64,000 nt of DNA from Primula veris (GCA_963682055.1 OY821742.1:3929816-3993815), one strand, 5' to 3'; shown: positions 36,749-49,910, numbered from the stretch's first letter. Notes: generated by a model not told the origin, from the letters alone. Translations and numbers: made by a program.

Positions 36749-39700
36749 TTACATAATATGGAATGTAAGAGGCATTGATAATGCACTGTCACAGGCACAA
36801 CTACTTAAATATATTAGGAAGTTTAAAATAGATTTTTTTGCTCTGTTAGAGCCTATGATCAATTTTGATAAAGCAGCCCCACTTGCTAATAAATTTAAAA
36901 TGAATTTTGTTATCTCCAACACTAATGAAGGAGGGAAAATTTGGTTTTTCTATAAAAAGGAGCTGGATATCAGTGTTTTGCTCTCTACTTCTCAATCTAT
37001 TACCATTCAACTCAAGTCTCCTATTGAATCTTTCCTCACAGTAGTATATGCCAAATGTAATTATGTAGCTAGAAGGGATTTGTGGAATGACCTGACCTGC
37101 TTGAATCTTAATAACAAACCTTGAAAAGTGGTAGGGGATTTTAACACTATTAGGTATGACCATGAGAAACTAGGAGGCAACAAAAAAGCTAGTACTGATA
37201 AGAATGATTTTCTAGATTTCATTAGTAACAATGCTCTTATTAATATGGCTCATACTGGCTCCATTTATTCTTGGAGTAGGATTAATCTTGGTAAAGTAGT
37301 TTTTGAACAACTAGATAGGGCTTTGATTACTTCTACTTGGGAAACTATTTATCATAATATAAAGCTCACTGTTGCTGAAAGAACTGTATCTGATCACTCT
37401 GCTCTTATTTTTACTACTATTTCAGCACCTACCTTTGGCCCCACTAATTTTAAGTTTTTCAGGATGTGGACTAAGCATGAGGGGTTCACTGAGATGGTGG
37501 CTAATAACAGGGGTAACTCTTGTAATTTGGAGGGCATGGATAATTTCTGTTTTAAACTAAAAAGGCTTAAAATGTGTATAAAAAAGTGGAATAAGGAGGT
37601 TTTTGGTAATATACATGGCAATCTAGCCAAGGCTAAAGATGAATTGATTTTTGCTGAAAACCAACTTGTTATAATTGGGGATAAATACTGTGAACAAAAT
37701 ACTAAAGTTCTCAAAAATTATAACGATTTAGTTCTACGGGAAGAAATTTTCTACAAGCAAAAAGCTAGAGTTAAATGGCTAAAAGAGGGGGATAGAAATT
37801 CCAAGTTTTTCCATCAAACGCTAAAACCCAAAAGAGCAAAGAGTAAGATTATGCAAATCAAGCTAGCTGATGGAACCATCACTGATGACTTAAAGGAGAT
37901 TCAAAGAGAGGCTGGTAACTTTTTTGCTTCCCATTTCTCCTTTTCACCTGTTTCTATTGATAATGACCTTTTTAGTATCATTCCTAATTTGATTAATGAG
38001 TCTGATAATAGGATTCTCAACACTATGCCTAGTGATGAGGAAATTAAAACAGCCACTTTTGATATACCTAGTGACTCTGCCCCTGGCCCTGATGGCTTTT
38101 CTTCTTCTTTCTATATCCATTGTTGGGATATTATTAAAAATAATTTCATAAAAGCAGTTCACAGTTTTTTTAAAGGCAATTCTTTACCAATGGCTGCTAT
38201 TTCTTCTCTTATTATTTTAATCCCTAAAGTGGACAACCCCACAGATTTTACACAATTTAGACCTATAAGTCTTTGTCAAGTGTTGTACAAGATTATTTTC
38301 AAAATACTTACTGCTAGATTGGCCAAGCTTTTACCTAGAATTATTTCCAACAACCAAAGTGGCTTTGTAGAAGGTAGGCTTATTACTGATGCTATTTTAC
38401 TGGCCCAAGAGCTTTTCAAACACCTGGGGGATAATGTTAGGGGGGGTAATGTGGTTTTCAAACTTGACATGGCCAAAGCTTTTGATAAATTAAGCTGGTC
38501 TTTTCTGATAAAAGTTCTGGATTGTTTTGGTTTTGATAAAAATTGGATAGATCTTGTTATGAGATGTGTAGCTAATTCTAAATATTCTATTTGCTTAAAT
38601 AGAGTTTCTACTGGCTATTTTACTTCTGGGAAAGGTTTAAAACAGGGAGATCCACTCTCCCCTCTTCTTTTTATTATAGCTGAAGAAGTTTTAAGTAGGG
38701 GACTGAGAGATTTAATGATTAAAGGTACTTTGATGCCTTATAAAACCTGTGTAAATGTAGAGCCCATATCTCATATCCTTTTTGCTGATGATGTTTTGAT
38801 TTTTGCAAATGGTAGTAAATCTAATTTAGAAGTGCTCATGTCTTTTATTAATAAGTATGAACAGAATTCTGGGCAAATGCTTAACAAAGCTAAAAGTGTC
38901 TTTTTGACCCATAAACCTAAAAATGATAGGAATAGCATTATAGCCAGAATCAATGGTTTCAGTGAGGGGTCACTACCCACTAAGTATCTAGGAATACCCC
39001 TTCCACAACACTAAACTTACTTCTGTAATGTATGATCCTTTGATTGATAAAATTGGCAAGAAAGTGGCTAGTTGGAAAGCAAACTTTTTATCTGCCGGGG
39101 CAAAACTAACCCTTATTAAACATGTCTTATCATCCATACCACTATACATACTTGTTGTCCTTAATCCATCCAATCTAGTCATTGACAAGATTGATAACAA
39201 ATTTGCTAATTTCTTTTGGGGAGAGACAGATGGTAAAAGCAAGCATCATTGGATGAGATGGGGGAAATTATCTTGCCCTGTAAATGAAGGTGGAATAGGG
39301 GTGAGGAGTTTAAAGGAATTTATGAATGCTCTTCATGCCAAGCTGTGTTGGAGACTAATGGAAATTGAATCTCCATGGACTATTTTTATGTTTCAAAAAT
39401 ACTGTAACAACAACTCTAATTGGGGTGATCATGTGGTCAATGCCACACATTCTTGTGTTTGGAAGATGATTAATCCTCATTTTAAGATTCTGGTGGATAA
39501 TAGTTTATGGGATATTAATGAGGGTTCCATTAGTTTTTGGTATGAAAATTGGTTAGGAGATGGCCCCCTTTGTCAGTCTTTTAATGTTATTTTCCCTAAT
39601 GTACTGCTAAATCAGGTCATTAACAATAATGGTTGGGACACAAATTTGCTATGGCACATGGGGGGTAATGAGCTTTTACTTAAAGTTACCTGCAAAATTT

Positions 39701-40872
39701 TGGTTTTAAGAAAAGGAGATGATGTTAGATACTGGCCTTTTACTTTTAATGGGGATTTTACTGCAAAAACCTCTTATAATTTTGTAAGGGAAAAAAAACC
39801 TGTTCTAAATGTGGCTAAATATATTTGGAATATTGTTTTACCCACTAAAATCAGCATTTTCTCTTGGAAACTTTGGTACAATGCTATTAAACTTGATGAG
39901 AATCTTAAAAAATTTGGTATTTGCATAGTCACCATTTGTTCTTGTTGTAAGGATCACAATGTTGACACAGCTAATCATTTCTTTGGCTCTAGTGATATTT
40001 GTAAACAGGTTTGGAGCTACTTTGCAAATGTATTTGGTTTCAATATATGCTTTACCAACTGTTGGAAACAAAATATGGTAAAATGGTGCAATTTATGTGA
40101 CTCCTCTCAAACTGGTATGCTAGCTGTTTTAGTCCCTTTCATTGTTATTTGGGAGATATGGCTTAGTAAGAACAAAAACAGATTTGATAATGAGAAAATG
40201 TGTGCTGAAACCATTATTAAAAAGGTGACCAAATGGTTACATGATCTTAATTTTTTGATTAAACCCAAAAAACCTGCTAACAATTTTCATTGCCTTACAC
40301 TTATGTCCTTAAATCTGAAAACTACACACTGTAAAATGAAAAAGGCTAAGTTGGTTTGGTGGAATTGTCCACCCACTGGTAGATTAAAATTAAACTTAGA
40401 TGGATCCTCACTTAGCAATAACTCTAGTGGTTGTGGTGGAGTATTAAGAGACCATAAAGGAATGCTGGTTCTATCCTTTTCTAAATATCTGGGCAAACAA
40501 ACTAATATGTATGCTGAGATGATGGCTCTTAAAGATGGTTTAATTATTTGCTACACTATGGGTGTAACAAATGTAATGGTGGAAACTGATTCTGAAATGA
40601 TTGTAACTTGGTGGAATACCAAGTCCTATCCTGTCATAAAATTTGCTTCTATATGGAGGGACATAATCACCCTTATGGATTATGTTGGACTCACTGTTAA
40701 TCATAGTTATAGAGAACAAAATCAAGTTGCAGATGGTTTGGCCAAAATGGGGTCAAATGGTAATAATTTTATTACATGCAGAGCTATGGATTTACCCAAG
40801 AATATATATGCTGCTTACTATCTGGACCAAAAAAGCACTCCTTGCCTAAGGAGTAGCTATTTTAAAACCTAG
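36741..40872 (+). pseudogene. LINE ORF2: endonuclease, reverse transcriptase, RNase H
   Basis: Domains in order: AP endonuclease (IIWNVRGI near the start, GDFNTIR, then VSDHSALIF), reverse transcriptase (PISLCQVLYKI, SGFVEGRLI, the catalytic FADDVLIFAN), zf-RVT (FTAKTSYNFV ... IWNIVLPTKISIFSWKLW) and RNase H (LNLDGSS, AEMMALKDGL, VETDSEM, YREQNQVADGLAKMG). There are only two breaks: an in-frame TGA at 37122-37124 within the endonuclease, and a one-base frameshift at about 39000, after KYLGIPL. Otherwise the frame is open to 40872. So few lesions suggest a fairly young insertion. Confidence 0.9.
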
Positions 40873-41549
40873 AAAAGGTTTAAAACTTTATTGTTTTTTA
40901 CCTCCTGACTAATGATGATATTTTCTGAAGTATAACAAATTACCAAAGCAACTTTTCAAGGAAGACTCTCAGTCTGAGAATAATGTTGTGTTTGGAAATT
41001 ATAAGATATATTGGATAAGAACGGATATCTAAAGCTCATGAGGATAATTTTTTGAAGCTTATGTTTTTGCTTTGTTTCTTGATTTCAAAGGCAACTTTTT
41101 AATGAAGACTAAAGTCTGAAAAAAGTTCTGCGCTTTTTACTACTAATTAGCTTTTGACATTAGATGCAGATGGCTTAGAAGTTTAGTATACTTTGATACG
41201 ACAAGTTTATCCCAAGGTACATATCAAAAGTCCAGTTGTTATTCCATGTAATATAGCTCTATGATTTTGAAGAAAAGTTTTACCGTTTTTCAGGGGTAGA
41301 AGTTTTAGCAGCCTGTTGGGAATAAATTGAAGACCCATCACAATATGAGATTCTATAATGTCCCCTCTACATCAGATTAGATCTAAAAATTCAGTGTTAG
41401 ATATTGATTCATATGCTTTCATCAGATCAAGCAAATCAAAAAGGATATATGGGAATAAAGAGTGCTATACCATTTGTTGGCGTGTTGGTTGATAATGTTG
41501 ATTTATGTGAACACATGCTCTCTGAAATTAAGAGATTTATGTGAGCATA

Positions 41550-41731
41550 CACTACAAAATAATGTTTGATTTAGTTAGAGTCAAAAATTGTTACAAGACT
41601 GTCACTAATTTAAAAATCTGTCACAAATTGACTAAACTGTCACAAAACCGTAATAAAAATCGTCCCTAATAAGCTCGTAACAAAAAATACCGCCATTAAT
41701 CCCGTCGCTATTTAGGTATTTTTTTGTAGTG
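41550..41731. mobile_element. CACTA-like MITE (block B copy)
   Basis: Starts CACTACAAAATAATG and ends TTTTTTTGTAGTG, with a full CACTAC/GTAGTG pair. It corresponds to the copy at 7362-7553. CTCTCTGAAATTAAGAGATTTA appears on both sides. Confidence 0.7.
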
Positions 41732-42648
41732 CTCTCTGAAATTAAGAGATTTATAAGTGAGTGATTTATTTAGCGACATTTATTTTACCATCAGTTTTGA
41801 AAAAGTAAACTGTTGATATCTTAACTTTTTCTTGTAGTGTAGCAAAGTTATGGTAATAATTAAATACATATTGAGTCGAGTCGAAACTCCCTCTTTAAAA
41901 CGTATTCGTCCCCCAACGGCTTATATGTTTGAATGGATGATGCTTTTTAGGATACAACGATGTCTCGCGGTTAATAAGAAGCCACAAATGAATCGCACGA
42001 TGAACCAGGGTTGATATTGAACTCTCTCGAACTCACAAAATGCTACGTAACAATAATGCAAAGAATTTTCTGAAACTGTTTTTGTATGAATATGATTTTG
42101 ATATAATTTTGTATATGTAAAATGTTATATGATTTTCGAAATTATTGGGTCTATATAAATAATACCCGGAGTGTCTTTTCGTAAAACAAGCAACTATTTA
42201 AACAAAGGGTTGTAACTGTTAGAGTTCATAACTGATAGGGTTTAACTAATAGATTCCAAAACTTTGTGACTATCCATGTGATACATTTTCACCCATTAAC
42301 ATGTATAACAGGGTAACAGGTCATATTTCCATCACAAAACTAATTTGGTCCACAAAGTTTCTTAATCTCAATAAATAGGCCACTGCTTTTCATGTAGATG
42401 GACCAACCTTATTTACAAGAAATCTACATTTGAATATTTAGTTATATAACAAAACATATTTTCTAAATAAATATTTAAATTCCACCCCAATATATAATGC
42501 CTATAAAAGACAAATTTTAATTCATAAGATACAATTTTCCAACAAATTCATCAAGTCATGATTTTAATTATAATTTTGTTACAAGTTATTTATTGATGTA
42601 CTTAGACCCACATAACATTACTTTGGAGCTTAAGTTTGGGTTATTTCA

Positions 42649-43142
42649 TGTTAGAATAATTAACTCATATCGTCTAAATAATAATCGAGTCTGTAATTTA
42701 TAAAGAGATGTTCATCATTACCATTATGATGTCTTTTAATGGTAAGGTACATAGACTCTGATACTATATTAGAATCCATATTGTTTTACCATAAAAAGGC
42801 TTGGCTACCATGTTAGAGTAATTATCCCGCATCATTTAGATAATAATTGAACATATGTTTTATAAAGAGATATTCATCATTACCATTAAACAGAGACTTT
42901 TTAATGGTAATGTATATGAGTTTTAATATGGTATCAGAGCGGGTCTAGCGATGTTGAGCTCACCTCCACCTATTATATGTCCGATCATAAGACCCTTGAA
43001 ATGTCGGGCCACGAGCGATGGGGGTATTAGAGTAATTATCTCACATCGTCTAGATAATAATCGATCTTATGTTTTATAAATAGATATTCATTTTTATCAT
43101 TACGAGATTTTTTAATGGTAAAAGAATATGCATTCTAATATT
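42649..43142 (+). mobile_element. TRIM element with three LTR-like units (block B copy)
   Basis: LTR-like units start at 42649, 42811 and 43025. After the second unit is a perfect 12-base initiator-Met tRNA primer site, TGGTATCAGAGC (42929-42940). The internal region (42929-43024) ends in GAGCGATGGGGG, a plausible polypurine tract, directly before the third LTR. The spacer between units 1 and 2 is only about 52 bp. Confidence 0.85.
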
Positions 43143-43984
43143 ATATATATTGTAACCCAATAATCTACTAGATAAACACGTCAGAGCTTGCTTGTCAATC
43201 ATTTATTTAATCAATAAATTTATGTTCTTATAAACTCTCTATACTCCTGTTTTGTCAGAGTCGTCATGGGTAATTTGTATAATAATTCTAATCAGCCAGA
43301 TAGACTCAGACAGATTGTCAACACACCAGTTCTCAATGTAAATTTAGAATTTTATTTTCAGCACGAAATTTAAGAGTGATATTCGGCCATATATTTAAGA
43401 ATTTTAATTAATATTTAATTTTAGTATAGTCTAAAATATGGTTCCATAATAATTATATTTGAACTTTTATTTTTGTTTTGCTTGGGGTGTAAAAAAAAAA
43501 TCTAAAAATTATATGAAATACTTTATAACAATTAGTCTGCTTAAACCGGTATGGCCGGTACCTTTAAAAGTCAGATTACAGAAAAACATTATGTACCATT
43601 GTCTAATCAGATTTGAAATTCTTACTATAAGACAAAAAGTTTCATTGATTTAGATTTGGGGTTCTGAATTTATTATTTGTTACATATATATATATATATA
43701 TATTATAAAAGTCTACAAGTAAGAAAGTAAATAATCTGCAGTTGAAAGAAATAGTAAAAAGAGAGAGTAAGAGGAAAAAACAAAAGGAAAAAAAAAAAGC
43801 AGTCGGGTATGAAGTCTGTCTCATTACTCTGGCTCTCTAGCATTATTGATAAGCAGTAATGCTATTAGCCTCGCCTAGTGATGAAATTAGTCTCGTCTAA
43901 TCAATTAGGCTAACATCGAGGGATTGGTTGTTACCATACTCCCTCAAAAGAATTGTTGATTATCAGTTACGACATACAACTATT

Positions 43985-44960
43985 ATTAGGTCGATAGGGT
44001 CTAGGATATGATAAAATAAATTTGGGATCATGTAATATATTTGTTTAGCCTCTTGGTCCGTATATAGAGTCTAGGATGTGATAAAACGATAAAATTTGGA
44101 CCATGTAATAGATTTGTCTGATAAGACTGACCCCATATATACGTGGAGTATCAATTAAAATGCAAGGTTGAGTACAAACATGCGTCAAATTTAGTACCTT
44201 CAAAATGTAATATTTCATTATTGATAATTGAGAGGCAAAGTGATATGTACAGTCAAATGATTAATGGTTGCATATAACTTCTTTTGTAAAACTATGGATC
44301 ATAAAGGGCCACGCTAATCATGTGATTATTAAAATTAGCCTCACCTAGTGATGAAATTAGCCTCGTTTAATCAATTAGGCTTACATTGGGGGATTGATTC
44401 TTAACATATTCCCTCAAAAGAATTGTTGATTATTACTTACTACATACAACTATTATGATATTTTTTTTATGGATCATTGGTGTAAGGTCACATTTCAATT
44501 AAAAAAAATTGTTCATAGGTCACTACATTTTAATATATTTTTCGTATAAATTATAAGTTATTTTTTAATATTAAAAACAACTTTTAAGCTATTTTTTATT
44601 GGACGGCTGACTGATACTTAAAAAAATTTCGTTTTAAAAAATCTTTAAAAGATAAGGACTAATATTTTCATTATTAGGCCGATAGGGTCTAGGATATGAT
44701 AAAATAAATTTGGGTCATGTAATATATTTGTTTAGTCTCTTGGTCCGTATATAGAGTCTAAGACGTGATGAGATAAAATTTGGGCCATGTAATAGATTTG
44801 TCTGGTAAGAGTGACCCCATATATTGGTGGAGTATCAATTAATAAAGTTCAAGGTTGAGTACAAACTTCTCCCAAGGGATAATATAAGTTAAGCTACTAT
44901 TGAACAGAAACGGTTACATATATACCTCAGAAACAATGACATTGTGCGTTGTGCCTTTAA
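43985..44960. repeat. Dispersed repeat family R, two copies near 44 kb
   Basis: Two related stretches (43985-44350 and 44680-44960) share TAGGATATGATAAAATAAAT, TTTAGCCTCTTGGTCCGTAT, AATAGATTTGTCTG and AAGGTTGAGTACAAAC. The second continues into AACGGTTACATATATACCTC, matching 49800-49850. Between them is A/T-rich unrecognised sequence. Confidence 0.7.
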
Positions 44961-45247
44961 TTTTGTAGAGAGACCCATAATGTTATCAACGTATATGTAT
45001 ACATATAAATATATATAATCATGTGTGATAGACTAGAGTAGTGATGATATCCATTTAAAAACAAAAGACTAGTAATAGAAAAATAATCTATGATTGAAAT
45101 ACTAATAACATAACAGAAAGGCTAGTTGTTCTTTGATTTTTTTTATTTTGCTTGGTAGAGAGGGACCAATGTGTATAAGTTTTGCAGATGTTAACCCTCA
45201 AGGCCTAATGATAATAATATTTCTAATCTCTATATCATTAAAATATA

Positions 45248-45483
45248 CTCCTTCCGTCCTTGAATAAATATCTATTATGAAAATACGTGCAATTTTGACC
45301 ATCAATTTTCTCATATGTATATTGTCGAAAAAAAAATCTTTCAAAAATCAGTCATATAGTTCATGGTTTGAACTATACGACGGAATTTTTAGATTTTCCA
45401 TTTCGGCAATTTAGATATGAAAAAATTAATGTTCAATTTTGCATATATTTTCGTAATTGACACTTATTTATGGATAGATGGAG
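45248..45483. mobile_element. Stowaway-like MITE
   Basis: TA on both sides (45246-45247 and 45484-45485). The left end is CTCCTTCCGTCC and the right end GGATAGATGGAG. At 236 bp and A/T rich, it is a typical Stowaway. Confidence 0.85.
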
Positions 45484-46049
45484 TATTATACTCTAATTGT
45501 TCTCAATGAAAAGTCTAGAATGTGATCATTGTCCTAATTGTTTTTTATGCATGAACGGAGGTTGACCCCCACTGAACAAAAGGTGGAGTATTAAGTGAAG
45601 TTGTTTAGAAGAGAAACTTATTTTAAGATCATTTAATATCGAATAAGGCCTTAACTTCTGATGAAAACCCTAAAACAGATTATGTACAACAAATTAATTA
45701 ACACGAAAATGTAAAACAAAGAGAACAATTACAGAAAGTCAGCAATAGCTTCATCATTTTGGTTAATCAAGGAATTGTGGCTAAGCCATTGCAGATTTGC
45801 ATTTGAAATTGTGTTACATCAGACGTCTTTCATTTTTAAAGGGTCACACCAGCTTTGCATTTTGAACCTTTTCAAGCATGCATCAACTTCCCTTGCTGAC
45901 TAAAAAGTGTAGCATGCCTGAATCTAACCGGGGTTCGCGGTGGTGGAGGAACTGGGTCGGAAAAAATAGGAATTCGAGTTGTAAGATATCTAATGAAACC
46001 GTCGCTGGAATTGAGATCTTATTCAAAGAGAAAGATATCAAATATGAAG

Positions 46050-46800
46050 AAGTTAGCTTGATCCCCTTTACTAATCTCATATCTGACTAAGGATAAGAGT
46101 GGACCAAGGAATTAACCCTTTCGGGTAATCAAAGTACGCTATTTAATTAGCATTGATTCCAAGTCTGATAATGGAGATTTTCGTGACATGATCCATATTC
46201 ATATTGATGATGAATTTGACCTAGTGGTGGATTTAAACCTGTCACCAAGAAAAATCCTTTGCGTGGTATACAATGATGATGACGGTTGTTGAACTAAACA
46301 TGCCAAGAAGACCAAGCGGAAGGGAGGAAATGTACAAAAAGAGAGGGAACATGTAAAAACTAGTAGATCATTCATTAAAAAGTTATCAAGTTGCTCTAAT
46401 ATTAGGGACTTCTATCAGTCATTTTAAAGATTCAAGCTTAAGAAGGCGTCCTGTTAAGTTTCAAATGTGGTAAGTTATAATTCCTAATCAAAATTTATCG
46501 CAAGGTACATATCAAAAGTCCAGTTGTTATTCCATGTAACATAGCTCTATGGCAGAATGAGTTGATTTTAGCAGCCTGTTGAAATTGAAGATCCATCACA
46601 ATATGAGATTCTATAATGTCTCCTCTACATCAGATTAGATCTAAAAATTCAGTGTTAGATATTGATTCATATACTTTCAACAGATCAAGCAAATCAAAAG
46701 GGATATATGGGAATAAAGAGTGCTATACCATTTGTTGGCGTGTTGGTTGATAATGTTGATTTATGTGAACATATGCTCTCTGAAATTAAGAGATTTATAA
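46050..46800. repeat. Repeat block C (partial copy of block A)
   Basis: Matches block A from 6268 to about 7345 without the Helitron. The sequence just left (46030-46049, AAGATATCAAATATGAAGA) continues across the point where the copia element sits in block A. It therefore shows both the copia and the Helitron empty sites. A 70-codon frame at 45878-46090 was not recognised. Confidence 0.85.
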
Positions 46801-47281
46801 GTTTGTAAAAACATGGCGTTCGAAGGGTGAGAAAGATCTTTCTATATCTTTAAAATTTTGGATGATTGTCTCGCTTCAAGCATACATCAGTAAAGCTTTC
46901 ATCCGACAAAGTACAAAAACCAAATAGTATAAACTTAATTGATCTAAACTATATTCTCAATGATTTGAGAAAATTTATAAAACCATATGAGAAATCACGT
47001 TGGCTCTAACTTTTGACAAAACAAAAATAATGTGGAATAAACTCTATCGTAATTCAAGGAATACTTTGGAAACGTGTTGAAAACTGTGAATATAATAAAT
47101 ACCACTTATTATAATTACGTTCTACATCGAAGAAACAGGATAAGAAAAAAAAACTGAAGGAAAAACAAACAATGAAAAGAACATGAAGAAAGAGACCGAA
47201 AAGGATAAATGTTGGTCGGATAATTGTGCAAAGCTCCTGTTATGGTGTAATATTTAATATCCTTTCACTAATTTTAGGCAC
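46801..47281. other. 3' side of the CYP71 gene
   Basis: A/T-rich sequence. The CYP71 3' untranslated region should lie here. Nothing else is recognised. Confidence 0.5.
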
Positions 47282-49373
47282 TCATTTGAAGGAATGGGGT
47301 GTTGCTATGGCTAGAAGCTGAGTTTTCAGACGGACAGTAAAATCACTACCTTCACTCATGTCCAAATCCTCACCACCCAATCCATTCGGAAGTGCCCAAT
47401 CAAATTTGTTCAATAAATTTGCCAAAACAATCTCATTCGTTGCCGCGGCAAAAGAAATTCCAGGACAACCTCTTCGGCCACCTCCAAAAGGTAAAAACTG
47501 AAAATCATTTCCCTTAAAATCGATAGACGAGTTGATAAACCTCTCTGGTCGGAATTCATACGGCGAATCCCAAGATTTTGGGTCCCTACCAATTGCCCAA
47601 AGGTTGACTATGACTCCCGTCTTTGCAGCGACATCATAACCCATCATCTTGACATCATACCTTGCTGCTCTTGGAATTGGTATCGGTATTGGAGGATGCA
47701 GACGCAGAGTTTCTTTAACAACTGCTTTCAAATAGGTCATTTTTTCGAATTCCTCTTCCGTTATGATGGGCATGCCTTTAGCAATACCTCTAATTTCGTC
47801 TTGCAATCGCTTCATAACCGTAGGGTGCTTTAGTAGCTCTGACATTTCCCATTCAAGGAGAGCCGCTGTGGTTTCAACTCCCCCAGCGAAAGAATCCTAC
47901 AAGGACAGAATGTAAATCACCAGAAAAGCTTTAATCAATGATTAAATCATGAGGAATAAATTAAAATTAATAATAATAAGGAAACCAAAATATTCCATAC
48001 TGCTGAATTGTTCAACCTTTACTGTTATTTTTAATTGGGTGTAACGTTAAAATTCCGTAAATAATCTAGAATAATCTAGCAGCAGTGGTGGAACTGGAAT
48101 TGTTTTTTTTCGTAATTATGTGGGGTGAAAGGCTGAATTGGTAAAAAAAAAAAAAAAAAAAAACAAGATACATGGTATAAGATCGTTTCTCGATATGGGC
48201 GCGTTGGAGTACTCTCCATTAGCCTGCTACTATAGCTTCTAGCAGCAAGTTTGTTTATCTATATTCAGCTTAAAGGTCTTTTTAGGCTAGATATCCCCTC
48301 ACTGGATGACTCCCTATTTGCGAATTTCAATTTGTACTCGTCGAATACTTTTTCAAAAAGATAAACTGAAGCTGCGTCTCATATTATGTGACATTTGAAG
48401 GATAATCATATTATTTGTTATTTACCAACACTATAGCTTTAAGACCATCTCGATCAAAGCAAGCAACAGATCCCTCATCCTTTTGAATCTTAAGCAAATT
48501 ATCAATGAAATCTTCATCATCACAATTTTTAGGTGTTCCGTCAGTATGTCGATCGGTATGCGCTTGAACCATATCTTCTAAAAAAGCGTCAATCTGTGTT
48601 GCTAACCTGTCAACCTTAGAATTTTTCCCATTTACTTGACTCACCCAAAAAAGCCAAGGTATGGCATCTCCCAAATCTAACTCACCCAATATATTCATTA
48701 GCTCCGTCAATAATTTATGGAACCTCTCTCCTCTCTCACCTTCCATCATCATCTTCCCGAAAGCCACCTCACATGTCATATCAAACGTGATCGATACCAG
48801 AAGCTTTCTCATATTTAACACCTCTAGCGAAGACTTCTCAATCTTGTCCATTAGCTTTGCAGTCCTCTCTTCTCTCACAACACGAAAAGACTGAACTCTT
48901 CTATTGCTTAGAAGATGGATGCTAAATAAACTTCTCATTTGCCTCCAGTACTCCCCGTATGGAGCTATGGAAATATCTTTCAAGTCATAAAGAAGTTTTC
49001 TGGCGATCTTGAATTCGTATCTAGAAGAAAATGCGAGATCGTGAGTCTTCATGACCTTATGAGCTGCTTCGGCTGTGGAGACCACAATGAAAGGTTTATG
49101 GCCCAGGTGCAACAGCATGAGATCAGGGCCATACTTTTTACATAGTGAAAAGAGGGTTTGATGTAAAGGAAGACCTAGTTGGTGGAGGTTGCCTATGATT
49201 GGGAGTCTTTTTGGTGAAGGGGGTGGATTTTTCAGGATAGTTGTTGGCCGGAAAAAAAAGTTTTTGAAGATGAAGACGACGACCAACGATGACGTAAGAA
49301 TTAGGAAAAAAGATGGTAACGAAACTAGGAACGAAGTTCCTTGTTGCCATAGAGATTGTACCATGTTGGACAT
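47282..49373 (-). CDS. Cytochrome P450, CYP71 family (CYP71A-like)
   Basis: Two exons, 48426-49373 and 47282-47896, around one 529-base phase-0 GT/AG intron, give 520 aa. The single intron just before the I-helix motif is characteristic of the CYP71 clan. Motifs: N-terminal anchor, PPSPKRLPIIGNLHQLG, APYGEYWRQMRSLF (C-helix), I-helix FAGGVETT split from VL by the intron, ExxR in KETLRLHPP, FRPERF, and heme loop FGGGRRGCPG. All conserved residues are present. The family is large and oxidises terpenoids, phenolics and amino-acid derivatives, so substrate cannot be inferred. A TATATAT at 49411-49417 is a good promoter match. R repeats lie on both sides. Confidence 0.92.
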
Positions 49374-49410
49374 TTTCTATCCTTCAAATTAAACCCGTCA
49401 TGTTAGAAAA

Positions 49411-49417
49411 ATATATA
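49411..49417 (-). promoter_or_regulatory. TATA box of the CYP71 gene
   Basis: TATATAT on the minus strand, about 38-44 bases before the ATG at 49373. The implied 5' untranslated region is very short (about 10 bases), or the true start lies slightly elsewhere. Confidence 0.45.
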
Positions 49418-49554
49418 GAGATATGGAAATCAAGAAATGTCTCTTTAATTAAGTTGATTAAAATGATGTAACTGACAGGTCCTTTTTAGTATGTCTAACC
49501 AAGTGGTTGGGAAAATTTTAAAAACATGACCGAAGACCAGTAATATTCTTATTA

Positions 49555-49910
49555 TTAGGCAGATACTGTCTAGGATATGGTAAAATGAATTTGGGTCATG
49601 TAATATATTTGTTTAGCCTCTTGGTCCGTATATAGAGTCTAGGATGTGATAAAACAATAAAATTTGGACCATGTAATAGATTTGTCTGATAAGACTGACC
49701 CCATATATATGTGGAGTATCAATTAAAATGCAAGGTTGAGTACAAGTTTCTCCCAAGGGATAATATGAGTTTAAGCTACGTACTAATGAGCAAGGAGCAG
49801 AAACGGTTACAAAAATACCTCAGAAACAATCATGACATTGTGCGTTGTGCCTTCAATGATTATATAGACCCCCATATTATTGATTAGTTTTGTAAAAGGA
49901 GACCCCCATA
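49555..49910. repeat. Dispersed repeat family R, copy upstream of CYP71
   Basis: Carries the series TAGGATATGGTAAAATGAAT, TTTAGCCTCTTGGTCCGTAT, AAGGTTGAGTACAAGTTTCTC, AACGGTTACAAAAATACCTC and TTATTGATTAGTTTTGT, in the same order as near 44 kb. Confidence 0.75.

Larger units (their letters stand above)
34980..41212 (+). mobile_element. Nearly full-length plant LINE (non-LTR retrotransposon)
   Basis: A 5' leader rich in GAGAGA (about 34980) precedes ORF1 (35159-36748) and ORF2 (36741-40872). A region of about 340 bp follows, with two related stretches (GCAACTTTT...GAAGACT...GTCTGA at 40949 and 41091). The 3' boundary is uncertain: no clean A-tail or target duplication was found before block B begins at 41213. 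Endonuclease, reverse transcriptase, zinc-binding and RNase H domains are all present, so this is the L1-like plant lineage with RNase H. Confidence 0.88.
41213..43515. repeat. Repeat block B (partial copy of block A)
   Basis: Matches block A from about 6717 to 9720 in the same orientation, including the CACTA-like MITE (41550-41731) and the TRIM, but without the Helitron. Divergence is visibly higher than between D1 and D2. Starts at AAGGTACATATCAAAAGTCC and ends near the TGTAAAAAAAAAATCTAAAAATTATA stretch, where block A meets D1. Confidence 0.88.

Noticed and set aside
47410..47592. Second minus-strand ORF inside CYP71 exon 2
   Set aside because: It is an out-of-frame shadow of the P450 coding exon.
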